64,000 nucleotides of DNA from Clostridium_AD sp050717635 (GCF_050717635.1 NZ_JBOITO010000036.1:124001-188000); one strand, 5' to 3'. Positions 26,004 to 34,160 are shown, counted from the stretch's first letter. The notes: generated from the sequence alone by a model not told the origin. Numbers and translations are program-made.

Positions 26004-26572
26004 TTACATGGCAGACATCATATCTTCAGCCACTTTAAATGCCATACGACTACCTTCATCACGATTACATAAAACGGTACATACAATTTTACTGTTCGGG
26101 TAATAGGCACTTCTGAATGATACTCCAGGATCTCCACCCATGATGTGAATTTTCATAACACTATCATTCAATGTGTCTAACCATACGCCATACCCATATG
26201 AAACACAATTTTCTCCAGTATTTACTTGCGGGCTAAGCATGGCTTGTACACTTTGAACTGAAAGAAGTTTCCCATTTAACAAAGAATTCCAGAATAAATA
26301 CATATCACTTGCAGTAGTATAGGCCCCTCCATCTCCACCACCAATTATAGGCACAGAATAAATATTGGTTTTCAAACCACCTTTTCCATTGTCTGTGTAA
26401 CCAATTGCAGTATCCCCTGGAAACTTATATTAGATTCTCCCATAACTTCTTGTACAATGGTTTCTCCATTAATGGAGAGTAATATGACCCCAGAAAAATT
26501 GGGGTTCTTATTTAATATTTGTGATTTTATAACATGAGCATCCACTATTTTTTTCACTGCCTTTCTAAACAA
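26004..26572 (-). pseudogene. Serine hydrolase (beta-lactamase/D-aminopeptidase fold) with internal deletion
   Basis: The C-terminal frame carries GGGDGGAYTTASDMYLFWNS and HIMGGDPGVSFRSAYYPNS, typical of class C beta-lactamase-like hydrolases. The N-terminal frame, PNFSGVILLSINGETIVQEV, is the expected first strand pair. Between them, at about 26425, the sequence jumps from MGESN directly to KFPGDTAIGY in another frame. About 100 residues are lost, including the catalytic SxxK and YxN motifs. The gene must be inactive. Confidence 0.8.
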
Positions 26573-26586
26573 TATTCTTGATATCT

Positions 26587-26640
26587 AATTGTTGTTTATA
26601 TAACGTATATTGATGGTTGATGAATCATTTAAGAAGAAAG
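26587..26640 (-). repeat. Array intergenic element (attC-like?)
   Basis: The + strand reads AATTGTTGTTTATATAACG, then GATGGTTGATGAATCATTTA and AGAAGAAAGC, matching the element at 10797. Confidence 0.5.
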
Positions 26641-26674
26641 CTAATTAATACAACTACACAGTCGGTCTTATTTT

Positions 26675-27139
26675 TTATAATATAACTTCCATTGGTGTAT
26701 ATAAAATTCCATGATAATTTTTTTGCCTATCCAAATCTTTAAATCCTATCTCATGATAAAAATGTACAGCATAAGGAGAAGCGTTTAATTTTATTTTTTC
26801 AACTTGCTTTTCCTTCAACTCTGAAATTATTTGATTAAACAGCATTGTTGCAATACCATTTCTATGATATTCCTTATCTACAAAAACACATGATACATGA
26901 TTATTTTCACTTATAGATAAAACTCCAACAAGTTTTTCTTTTGAATATGCTCCGTACATAATCTGCTTACCATTTTTAAAGCAGTTTTTAAAATCTTCAG
27001 ATTCAATAAAATTAACTCTAAAAGTATCTACTGCTTCTTTGCTATAATCTGGTGCAACAAATTCTAAAAATGTATTCCAAATTAGTGAAAATGCTTTATC
27101 TAATCCTTCATAATCTACTTTTCTAATTAAATATTCCAC
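26675..27139 (-). CDS. GNAT N-acetyltransferase
   Basis: The 154-residue GNAT begins YLIRKVDYEGLDKAFSLIWN and has CVFVDKEYHRNGIATMLF, with loop HRNGIAT. It ends LNASPYAVHFYHEIGFKDLD. This is the YafP/ElaA-like small class. The substrate is unknown. Starts behind GGAGGT. Confidence 0.85.
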   Translation of the reverse strand: MEYLIRKVDYEGLDKAFSLIWNTFLEFVAPDYSKEAVDTFRVNFIESEDFKNCFKNGKQIMYGAYSKEKLVGVLSISENNHVSCVFVDKEYHRNGIATMLFNQIISELKEKQVEKIKLNASPYAVHFYHEIGFKDLDRQKNYHGILYTPMEVIL

Positions 27140-27185
27140 TGCTTACTACCTCCAAGGCTTTAATAAATAATCTTTACTTCGATAT

Positions 27186-27248
27186 TATCAACTATTTTTA
27201 ATTAATTGCATAATTGTGATTGATAAAGGATTTAAGAAAGTTACGAAT
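27186..27248 (-). repeat. Array intergenic element (attC-like?)
   Basis: The + strand reads ATCAACTATTTTTAATTAAT, ATTGTGATTGATAAAGG and TTTAAGAAAGTTACG. Only the right-hand blocks match the consensus well. Confidence 0.45.
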
Positions 27249-27266
27249 ATATGTATACTACTAATA

Positions 27267-27374
27267 TTAATTCATTATTGAATTGTATAGTAAAGGTATA
27301 ATAATCAATGTTAATGGTATGATAAACACCACAAGTTCACCAATGCCACCAATAAATTTCAATATTTCTGTCAT
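27267..27374 (-). CDS. 35-residue single-helix membrane protein
   Basis: The ATG at 27374 opens a frame reading MTEILKFIGGIGELVVFIIP and then LTLIIIPLLY, one long hydrophobic helix, with a stop at 27267. The ribosome binding site is weak (AAGGGCGAA). It is flanked by array elements on both sides like the other cassettes. It may be a true micro-cassette; no function can be assigned. Confidence 0.4.
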   Translation of the reverse strand: MTEILKFIGGIGELVVFIIPLTLIIIPLLYNSIMN

Positions 27375-27418
27375 CTAAATTCGCCCTTATTTAATTAGAC
27401 TTTGTACGCATTTTTTAA

Positions 27419-27478
27419 CAATTATTAATCTATCGTAGTTTTAAGATTGCTGGACAATATATGAAGAATTCGAATTAT
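27419..27478 (-). repeat. Array intergenic element (attC-like?)
   Basis: The + strand reads TTAATCTATCGTAGTTTTAA, GATTGCTGGACAATATATG and AAGAATTCGAATT, close to the element at 3724. Confidence 0.55.
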
Positions 27479-27502
27479 CAAGAAGAAATCTAAATTGAGT
27501 TT

Positions 27503-27757
27503 TTACTTCTTCGCATCCTTTTTTTTATCTTCTTTTACAAGTAAATAAAATATAGTGATTGCAAGTAAAGCTACTATTCCAACTATTATATTTTCAAAAG
27601 TCTTACTAAGTGCACTCGCAAATGGTGTTTTAAAGTAAACAGCTATACATCCAATAATTGTCGCTAACAGAAATGACATTTTTTTAGATTTAATATATCC
27701 AATAAAGAAAAAAACAACCATTATTAAAGAAAAAATACTACTTATAATATTTGCCAA
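27503..27757 (-). CDS. Small membrane protein
   Basis: The 84-residue product has three hydrophobic segments, near residues 4-20, 27-44 and 54-72, and a KEDKKKDAKK tail. No family is recognised. It starts behind AGGGGG. Confidence 0.55.
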   Translation of the reverse strand: MANIISSIFSLIMVVFFFIGYIKSKKMSFLLATIIGCIAVYFKTPFASALSKTFENIIVGIVALLAITIFYLLVKEDKKKDAKK

Positions 27758-27788
27758 ATTTACACCCCCTAATTACTTCGCAATTTTT

Positions 27789-27845
27789 TACTATTCTTCA
27801 TCAATCATATAATTGTAATTTATGAAGAATTATAGAAAGTTCTGA
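27789..27845 (-). repeat. Array intergenic element with inverted repeat
   Basis: TTCTTCAT (27794-27801) and ATGAAGAA (27822-27829) form a perfect eight-pair stem. The inner part pairs imperfectly. The left block is identical to that at 9684. Confidence 0.6.
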
Positions 27846-27859
27846 AGTAACTGAAAATA

Positions 27860-28303
27860 CTATAACCTTACTTTTAACCCTTTAATTTTTATGATTTTAT
27901 TGATCTCTTCTTCATCTTTAGTTTCAATGTAACTTTCATATTCATGTGAAGTGTTAACTAACCAAGGCTTATGGTTTTTTATAAAAGATAAGTCCTCTGG
28001 TAAGTTTGGTTGAACCCAATCATGTAGTGAATTAGATACTTGCTTTAATATTTTTTTAGCATGATTGTCAGTATTGTAATAATATACCAACACGGGTTGC
28101 TCACCACCATATATTGTACCTGGCCATTCAAATTGTTCTTTTACTTCTTTTAGAGATGGTTTTAATTTTTCTAAAACATAATTAACATTAGTATTTATAT
28201 CCATATCACTTCTTACCACTAATACAAATTCATTACAAACTTCAAAAGCTAAATCTATTAAATCTCTATAAATCTTCTCTCTTGGATTAGTTTCTATAAA
28301 CAT
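27860..28303 (-). CDS. Hypothetical soluble protein
   Basis: The 147-residue protein begins MFIETNPREKIYRDLIDLAF and has mixed helix and strand character, with the block EQFEWPGTIYGGEQPVLVYY. No membrane segments, no cysteine clusters and no recognised family. It is a single-gene cassette starting behind GAGGGGAA. Confidence 0.6.
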   Translation of the reverse strand: MFIETNPREKIYRDLIDLAFEVCNEFVLVVRSDMDINTNVNYVLEKLKPSLKEVKEQFEWPGTIYGGEQPVLVYYYNTDNHAKKILKQVSNSLHDWVQPNLPEDLSFIKNHKPWLVNTSHEYESYIETKDEEEINKIIKIKGLKVRL

Positions 28304-28341
28304 AAATTCCCCTCCTTACATTATAAGAATATTGTTAAGTA

Positions 28342-28788
28342 TTATTTCCATACTACTTTAAATTCTTCACAAACAATTATCATATTTTCATCAAAGGCGA
28401 GGTCATATACTTTAAGTTCCTTTGTAAAAAAATCTTTATGTACCTTTTTCCAATATGCTATGGAAAAATCTCCTTCACCCTCCTTTAAAGCATGTTTTTC
28501 TGACACTTCCAGAAATGAGCAAGTATAAACTTTGGTCGTTTCAGTTATACAGACAGCATTATTATCAGAGTCTAAAATAATATTCAAACCGCCTATTGGT
28601 GGTAACTGACTTTTTTCAAGTTCATATAATTTATATGCAGACGCAGTTGCTGTCTTGATACCATTCACCACAAGTTTAGCAAGTTCATTTACTATTGAAG
28701 TATCTCCACCAAAACACCAAGAATCATAAGTCTTATTTTTAACGTGGTTGTTTTGTGTATATAAATTCCACATATCTTTTTCCGTCAT
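28342..28788 (-). CDS. ASCH-domain protein
   Basis: The 148-residue protein has the ASCH layout: YDSWCFGGDTSIVNELAKLV, then NGIKTATASAYKLYELEKSQ, then EVSEKHALKEGEGDFSIAYW. ASCH domains bind RNA or nucleosides, and some members hydrolyse N4-acetylcytidine. It is probably a nucleoside or RNA-processing enzyme. Starts behind GGGAGG, with TATAAT just upstream. Confidence 0.8.
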   Translation of the reverse strand: MTEKDMWNLYTQNNHVKNKTYDSWCFGGDTSIVNELAKLVVNGIKTATASAYKLYELEKSQLPPIGGLNIILDSDNNAVCITETTKVYTCSFLEVSEKHALKEGEGDFSIAYWKKVHKDFFTKELKVYDLAFDENMIIVCEEFKVVWK

Positions 28789-28877
28789 TTGTTTTTAACC
28801 TCCCATTATATAAATAACCATTACGTCGGCATATTCTACCACTGTAGATTAATATAAGAATATGTTAAAAGTCACGC

Positions 28878-28925
28878 CTACTGAAGTCCTTTTAAATCCC
28901 ATCCTATCATTCTTTCCTTAAATGC
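28878..28925 (-). pseudogene. 3' tail of a Nudix gene (first remnant)
   Basis: The last 14 codons read FKERMIGWDLKGLQ and stop at 28878. They align with FKERMVRWNINNLS near the end of the intact Nudix protein at 19830-20243. The nucleotide match extends past the stop into the intergenic region. No other Nudix sequence is attached, so only the tail survives. Confidence 0.65.
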
Positions 28926-29044
28926 TCATTAGCAATGTTAATGGAATAGTAACTATTCTTTATAAGTAATTAGTTAGTTTGAAACAATTTCCTTTATACC
29001 CTCATCAGTATATTACGAGAAAAATCTATGAGGGGTATATCATA

Positions 29045-29581
29045 TTAGCCAATTGTGTACCCCATAAATAAAGCATCATAGAATTTACCGTTAATCTGTA
29101 AATTTCTACTTATTATTCCTTCTTGTGTAAATCCTAATTTTTTATATACATGAATTGCTGAAAAATTATCATCCCTAACTATCAAGTTTATTTTCCTTAT
29201 CAGCCCCGACTGTTTACTCCATTCAATTAAATATTTTATTAATTCTGTTCCAATCCCATTTCCCCAATATTCTTTCAAAATACTAACACCAAATTCTCCA
29301 GTGTGTGATATTCTTGGTCTTTTACCTCCTGAAAAAGATAAATTCCCAACTATTTTGCAGTCAATTTCAGCAACTACACATATAGCGTTATTTTGCTTTG
29401 ATATATCATCAAGATATTTTTCTTCCTGCTCAATACTCATTACAAATTCTTCTTGACCAAATGTTAAAAAATCTGATTCACTACTAATTGTTTTAACATA
29501 CTCTAAAATTATATTTGCATCAGAAGCCCTTGCTTCTCTAATTACAACTGAAATTCCATTTTTCAGTATCAATTTATTCAT
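29045..29581 (-). CDS. GNAT N-acetyltransferase
   Basis: The 178-residue GNAT starts LILKNGISVVIREARASDAN and carries GEFGVSILKEYWGNGIGTEL, with loop WGNGIGT, and DDNFSAIHVYKKLGFTQEGI. This is the RimJ/YjcF-like class. Starts behind GGGGGGT. Inverted repeats ACCCTCAT and ATGAGGGGT at 28998-29037 lie just downstream. Confidence 0.85.
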   Translation of the reverse strand: MNKLILKNGISVVIREARASDANIILEYVKTISSESDFLTFGQEEFVMSIEQEEKYLDDISKQNNAICVVAEIDCKIVGNLSFSGGKRPRISHTGEFGVSILKEYWGNGIGTELIKYLIEWSKQSGLIRKINLIVRDDNFSAIHVYKKLGFTQEGIISRNLQINGKFYDALFMGYTIG

Positions 29582-29602
29582 ATAATACCCCCCTTAAACA
29601 TT

Positions 29603-29700
29603 TTACAAATTAAGTCTTTTATTTAACTGTTTAAAATAATCCCATAGCTTATCACCTTTTAAATTAAATTGTTTATCACCCGCCATAACTGTTTCAAACC
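29603..29700 (-). pseudogene. C-terminal gene fragment, unknown family
   Basis: An open frame without a start reads ETVMAGDKQFNLKGDKLWDY and then FKQLNKRLNL, with a stop at 29603. It looks like the tail of a lost cassette. I cannot name the family. Confidence 0.4.
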
Positions 29701-29758
29701 CTTAACCCACTTTGTTATTTATCGTTCTACCGTTAATTTATTAGAATTTATAGATTGA

Positions 29759-30097
29759 TTATAATTCTTCTAATATCACTTTTAATTTTTCTTTTACAAA
29801 ATCCAAATTATTTTTATTATCAAATTCTTTGCAAGTCCATCCAAATTCATCATCTATATACCTTGGAAATACATGCATATGATAATGGCCAAAATCAGTG
29901 AATATACCTCCATTTTGCATAATTGTATATCCATCGGGATTAAATGCTTTTTTTATAACCTTGGTAAGCTTTATAGATAATTTTGTAATTCTTAGTAAAG
30001 TTTCATCATCTAAATCATCAATATCATGATAATGTTCTTTAGGTACTATCAATATATGACCTTCATTGCACTTCTCCAAGCCTAACTTTAACATCAA
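29759..30097 (-). pseudogene. HIT protein copy, 5' end replaced by GNAT sequence
   Basis: From EGHILIVPKEHYHDIDDLDD onward this is about 90% identical in amino acid sequence to the HIT protein at 3827-4252, including GHYHMHVFPR. Its first 40 residues, with the FCKIV strand, are missing. In frame before it lies RKKGYGTLMLKLGLEKC, the acetyl-CoA loop of a GNAT gene. The ATG at 30097 would give a 112-residue chimera. Zinc-binding N-terminal residues are lost, so full activity is unlikely, although the triad itself is intact. Confidence 0.8.
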
Positions 30098-30243
30098 AGT
30101 TCCATATCCCTTTTTTCTTTCAGTTGGTCTGATAGACTAACCTATATGTCCTCCCCTTTTAAATAGGAATTCATCTAATTTATGCCTTATAGTAATCCTT
30201 CTAATTGCTCCATTATGTATAAAGCTAATTCTCTATTTGACAT
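30075..30243 (-). pseudogene. GNAT remnant upstream of the HIT chimera
   Basis: Frames on the minus strand read RHKLDEFLFKRGGHIG, then a TAG in the position of the expected Tyr, then SIRPTERKKGYG. This matches the GGHIGYSVRKIERKKGYA block of the GNAT at 8637. An ATG at 30243 behind GGGGTT begins another frame that soon stops. It is the middle of a GNAT gene fused to the HIT sequence. Confidence 0.65.
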
Positions 30244-30514
30244 ATTAACCCCTTTCAAATTTTGATTTATGGTGTTGTTATAAATAATCCCTATGTAACG
30301 CAACTTTTCAATGATCTAATCTATGTTGATAATTTCCGTAGAATATACTTAATAAAATCTTTTACTATATTATCATTAATTTGGTTTAAAACTTTGTTTT
30401 TAAGGAGAAACAAGAAGATTATTAACCCAATAAAATGTTAGTTTAGATTACACCCAAATACTTTGTAGTATTCTACCAATGTAATATAACATAATGATAA
30501 ATTCAAAGTTATAC
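30244..30514. other. Gap without recognisable gene
   Basis: No convincing ORF or RNA is visible here. ATAAATAATCCC near 30282 resembles the block found before array genes, and CTACCAATGTAATATAAC near 30472 resembles the region beside the Nudix tails. Confidence 0.4.
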
Positions 30515-30577
30515 CTACTGAAGTCCTTTAAAATTCAATCCTATCGTTCTTTCAATAAATACAGTATGCATGAATAT
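30515..30577 (-). pseudogene. 3' tail of a Nudix gene (second remnant)
   Basis: The last codons read FIERTIGLNFKGLQ and stop at 30515. The nucleotide sequence TACCTACTGAAGTCC matches the remnant at 28878 and the intact gene's 3' end near 19840. Confidence 0.6.
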
Positions 30578-30587
30578 ATAACCTTTT

Positions 30588-30999
30588 TTAAATTTTAATA
30601 AATTCAAATTCTCCACCGTTTGTTTTTTGCATGTATTTCTCTATATATTGAAAACCTAACTTCTCATTTACTTTTATTGCTCGTTTATTAAATGAAGCAA
30701 CCGCTAACATAATACAGTTCTGGTTATAATTAAACTTTCCCACTCCAAAGTTAATACCTGAAATCACAAATTCAGCTCCAATTCTTCTTCCTGTTAACGC
30801 AGGTTTGAGCCCCAAACCTATATTCATAATTCCACATTCAAAGAATAATGAATAAAAACCAACTATTCTCATTAAGAAACTCCATTAAATCATTCTCATC
30901 AGCCGTCATGTCATAAAACGAATAAATCCTATTATACTTCCAATCATATGCAATCTCATTTGCATATTCTTTATTCATAGGTACAAATTTGTAATTCAC
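30588..30999 (-). pseudogene. GNAT acetyltransferase, frameshifted
   Basis: A GTG at 30999 begins NYKFVPMNKEYANEIAYDWK, and the frame stops near 30850. A second frame continues with IVGFYSLFFECGIMNIGLGL and ends in FNKRAIKVNEKLGFQYIEKY at 30588. The length is not a multiple of three, so at least one indel lies near 30870. Loop residues are poorly kept (TGRRIG). Probably inactive. Confidence 0.65.
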
Positions 31000-31080
31000 A
31001 GTTCACACCGCCTACTTATAAAATTAAGTTATATTATTATTTAAACTTTATCTTCAAAATTTATGAATTATATACAGCAA

Positions 31081-31419
31081 CTACATATCACTTTTATTAT
31101 TTATTTTCAACTTATATCTCGCATAAAATGGGGTTATACACATCATAAGAATAATCCAGATTAGATAGACTGCTATGCCTGATATTATGGCTTCAAAAGG
31201 GTTCGATAAATTGAATTTCAATAATCTGAGTATAAATAAACTGTTGAAAATTAATGGTGGTAATGCTATAGAAAGTGCAATAATTAGTCTTGTTATAGGA
31301 GCAACCTGATGCTCAGTATTACAGCTATCGCATACAATAGAGCCATAACTCCTAATCCATATTGATTTTATAATTTCTTTCCAAGTAAATTGATTGGAAC
31401 ATTTCTCACATTTTTTCAT
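31081..31419 (-). CDS. Cysteine-rich membrane protein (CXXC-20-CXXC type)
   Basis: The 112-residue product has CEKC at residues 4-7 and CDSC about 22 residues later, then two membrane segments and a basic tail. This fits the small TIGR04104-like family with two CxxC pairs about 20 residues apart. It is probably a zinc ribbon on a membrane anchor. Function is unknown. Starts behind AGGGGGAG. Confidence 0.65.
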   Translation of the reverse strand: MKKCEKCSNQFTWKEIIKSIWIRSYGSIVCDSCNTEHQVAPITRLIIALSIALPPLIFNSLFILRLLKFNLSNPFEAIISGIAVYLIWIILMMCITPFYARYKLKINNKSDM

Positions 31420-31489
31420 ATTATTTTCTCCCCCTTATTACACAACATTCTACTGTTGTGACGCATGAAAAGAACATTACAAGGTATTT

Positions 31490-31687
31490 TTACATATTTT
31501 CTTTAGTATAGTTCTCATACCATTCCCTACCAGTATCCCAATTTTTAGAAGCAGGATTTTCTTGTATTGTTTGATCAAAGGTTTTGTGCGGTGGAACTTT
31601 CTGTGCTGTATTGCTACATCCAATAAAACTAAATGCAAATAAAACAGCAAAACACATAACCATAATGTTCATTAATCTTTTTTTCAT
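31490..31687 (-). CDS. Small lipoprotein
   Basis: The 65-residue precursor has a signal peptide with the lipobox FIGC (Cys near residue 24) and a short hydrophilic mature part, TAQKVPPHKTFDQTIQENPA. It is the first gene of the array as transcribed. No domain is recognised. Starts behind GGGGGA. Confidence 0.6.
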   Translation of the reverse strand: MKKRLMNIMVMCFAVLFAFSFIGCSNTAQKVPPHKTFDQTIQENPASKNWDTGREWYENYTKENM

Positions 31688-32025
31688 AAATCCCCCACTA
31701 CCTCCACTTTCAGCACATCATTTTCAGTTATAACAAGTCTGCAGTTTCTCCAAACTCCATCCTCCCTCCAGGCAATTCCCATAAGTCAAATCAAAACAAA
31801 CAATATCACTATTTTATAAAATATCCGCATGTATTATTCTACAAATATGTCTCCATCTCATTATACAGTATATGTTTTTTATTACAAATTCTTTGTCTAA
31901 TTACATATAAATTCATTTCCACCTTACAAAAAGGCACACATATTTACCAGTTTACTACCAATAATATATATTCCAATATTAATACCAATACTAACAATGT
32001 TTAAAGATTTCCTTTATGTCCATAC
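31688..32025. other. Array edge with gene debris
   Basis: CTCCACTTTCAGCACATCA near 31700 also occurs at about 18877. Positions 31733-31785 encode, on the minus strand, LWELPGGRMEFGETA, a Nudix-box fragment matching the gene at 19830. No complete gene, integrase or attI-like site is visible. Confidence 0.6.
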
Positions 32026-32052
32026 CGTGAGCCTCTCATGACAGAGGTCACG
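32026..32052 (-). repeat. Hairpin at the array boundary (possible IS200/IS605 end relic)
   Basis: On the minus strand CGTGACCTCT and AGAGGCTCACG pair with one bulge around a short loop, preceded by GAAGCT. This layout resembles the right-end hairpin of IS200/IS605-type elements, but no tnpA or tnpB is nearby. Confidence 0.35.
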
Positions 32053-32212
32053 AGCTTCTAAGATTACTCTTAAAACTTCCCACATCCTCGTCCTCTTCAA
32101 ATAGAAAATAAATTAATTCTTTAGTATAGTATTAACTTTTTTGTCATGATATAATATTTCTTAAGATATTATATCTATGTCTGTAAATAAAATGTATTGG
32201 GGGAGAAATTTG

Positions 32213-33925
32213 ATGAAGTGGTTCAAAAATCTAAAGATATCACAAAAACTTATATCCAGTTTTATTATAATGGCAATACTTATTGGTATAGTGGGATTCA
32301 TTGGTATATTAAATATGAGGAAAATCAATTCAAACACTACATCCATGTACCAAAATGATTTGAAGGGTGTAAGAGATATCAATATGATTAAATCAGGTCT
32401 TATGCAAATAAACGGAGATATATTGAAGATTTTAGATCCCCAAAATAATTACAAACTAAAAAGTGCGAAAGAGAGTATAAATCAATCAATAAATCAAAAC
32501 GAAAAATTAATTACTGAGTATAAAACTAGAATTCCAAACACTGATGATAGACCAGAATTTGCCCAATTTGAAAAATTTCTTGGCGAATATAGAACTGCTC
32601 TTGAACAACTTATGAGTCTTCTTGACAATCGAGATTATGCAGGATCAGAAGCGATTTTCTCAGGTGTCAATAAAATTACTGATGAAATGTTTACCAACCT
32701 TGATAAAGAAATAGCGCTAAATTCAAAACTGGCTAATGATAATTATATAAATAGTAATTCAATATTTAAGGCTTCCTCAATTACTGTCATTTTTATAATT
32801 ATTTTAGGAATAATTATTGCAATTTTCCTAGGACTTATGATATCTAACATGATTTCTAGTCAATTAAAGAAAATTTTAGTTTTTTCAGAAGCAATGGGGG
32901 CTGGTGATTTAACCCAAACAATTGATATTGATACCAAGGACGAAATCGGTAGCGTTGTTAAAGCATTAAATAAATCTATTAAAAATATTAAGAACCTTAT
33001 ATCTAATATAGATGGTACTTCTGAAAATATAAGTGCATCAAGTGAAGAACTCTCCGCTACTATGGAAGAAATCTCCTCTATGATGGAAAATATAAATCAA
33101 TCTACCAAGGGAATATCTCAAGGTTCAGAAGAACTAAGTGCAACTACTGAGGAGGTCAGTTCAACGCTTGAAGAAATAAATTCAACTACAGATAAACTGT
33201 CTATTAAAGCAATTGCTAATAATGTATCTACACAAGAGATTAAGAAACGTGCTATTGAAATTAAAGATAAAGGTGTAAAATCAATTGAAATTTCAAGAAA
33301 CATTTATACTGAAAAAAATAGCAATATTGTAAAAGCAATCGAAGAAGGAAAAGTAGTTGAACAAGTTAAAGTTATGACGGAATCAATTTCAAACATTGCC
33401 TCTCAAACTAATCTATTGGCATTAAATGCAGCGATAGAGGCTGCAAGAGCAGGCGAACACGGCAGAGGTTTTGCCGTAGTTGCAGATGAAGTAAGAAAAC
33501 TTGCTGAAGAATCTGCTTTAACTGTATCTAATATTCAAAATGTTATAACTCAAGTAGAACATGCTTTTAATAATCTATCACAAAATGCACAGGATATCTT
33601 AATCTTTATGGAACAAAATGTGGGACCAGACTATGAGTTATTGGTGGAAACTGCAATACAATACGAAAAAGATGCTCAATTTATGAGTAATATGTCTGAA
33701 GAAATAGCCTCTTCTACCAAATCCATTTCGGAGTCAATTGGCCAAGTTACAACTGCGATCCATAACGTATCTACAATTTCCGAAGAATCAGCATCTAGTA
33801 CAGAGGAAATACAGAGCAGTATTGATGAAACCACTTTAGCAGCAGAAGAAGTATCAAAATCTGCTCAAAGCCAATCAGAACTTGCCGAACAGTTAACAAT
33901 TATGGTACAGAAGTTTAAAGTCTAA
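32213..33925 (+). CDS. Methyl-accepting chemotaxis protein
   Basis: The 570-residue receptor has a membrane segment near residues 13-33, a 4-helix-bundle sensor, a second segment near 182-207, a HAMP domain, and a cytoplasmic signalling domain. The conserved hairpin tip reads NIASQTNLLALNAAIEAARA. It should sense an extracellular ligand and signal to CheA. I choose the ATG at 32213 behind GGGGGAG; an in-frame codon at 32177 has no such site. It is the first plus-strand gene after the array. Confidence 0.9.
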   Translation: MKWFKNLKISQKLISSFIIMAILIGIVGFIGILNMRKINSNTTSMYQNDLKGVRDINMIKSGLMQINGDILKILDPQNNYKLKSAKESINQSINQNEKLITEYKTRIPNTDDRPEFAQFEKFLGEYRTALEQLMSLLDNRDYAGSEAIFSGVNKITDEMFTNLDKEIALNSKLANDNYINSNSIFKASSITVIFIIILGIIIAIFLGLMISNMISSQLKKILVFSEAMGAGDLTQTIDIDTKDEIGSVVKALNKSIKNIKNLISNIDGTSENISASSEELSATMEEISSMMENINQSTKGISQGSEELSATTEEVSSTLEEINSTTDKLSIKAIANNVSTQEIKKRAIEIKDKGVKSIEISRNIYTEKNSNIVKAIEEGKVVEQVKVMTESISNIASQTNLLALNAAIEAARAGEHGRGFAVVADEVRKLAEESALTVSNIQNVITQVEHAFNNLSQNAQDILIFMEQNVGPDYELLVETAIQYEKDAQFMSNMSEEIASSTKSISESIGQVTTAIHNVSTISEESASSTEEIQSSIDETTLAAEEVSKSAQSQSELAEQLTIMVQKFKV

Positions 33926-34040
33926 ATATTATAGTAAGGAATGTGTTGCAAAATAGAAACACTAGAAGTAAAATAAAGATTTTCATTTTTAAGTTCTTTT
34001 TAATAAATATCATTCTTTTCCTATTTGAAAATCAATAAAA

Positions 34041-34083
34041 AACCGTAAGCTACTACTTCATCTGAAGCATTTAGCCTACGGTT
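34041..34083. terminator. Bidirectional intrinsic terminator
   Basis: AACCGTAAGCTA and TAGCCTACGGTT pair with one mismatch, followed on the plus strand by CTATTTTTTT and on the minus strand by TTTTTTATTG. It separates the convergent chemoreceptor and GGGtGRT genes. Confidence 0.8.
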
Positions 34084-34160
34084 CTATTTTTTTACTAATT
34101 ATAATATATGTGTATTAGGAAACCAGCCACATATAAGTTTATAAATCATTGAAGTAAAGC

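Larger units (their letters stand above)
1..31700 (-). other. Cassette-like array of small minus-strand genes
   Basis: About forty short genes are all transcribed leftwards, mostly as one-gene units with their own strong ribosome binding sites. Many gaps hold a related imperfect palindrome of about 55 bp, listed individually below. Cargo is dominated by GNAT, Nudix, HIT, VOC and methyltransferase genes, the usual content of resistance or integron-type gene banks. Broken genes, partial duplicates and chimeras are common. The array runs off the left end of the window and stops before the chemoreceptor gene at 32213. Array-like layout is seen directly; an integron-like mechanism is inference, because no integrase is present. 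Confidence 0.7.

Noticed and set aside
2569..28303. CRISPR array
   Set aside because: The repeated elements are imperfect, about 55 bp, spaced by whole genes and not by uniform 30-40 bp spacers. No cas genes are present.
1..31700. Prophage or conjugative element
   Set aside because: No structural, replication, transfer or integrase genes occur; the cargo is small enzymes only.
31980..32110. Cyclic-di-GMP riboswitch before the chemoreceptor gene
   Set aside because: The hairpin at 32026 lacks the conserved cores of either c-di-GMP class, and the leader is not otherwise structured.
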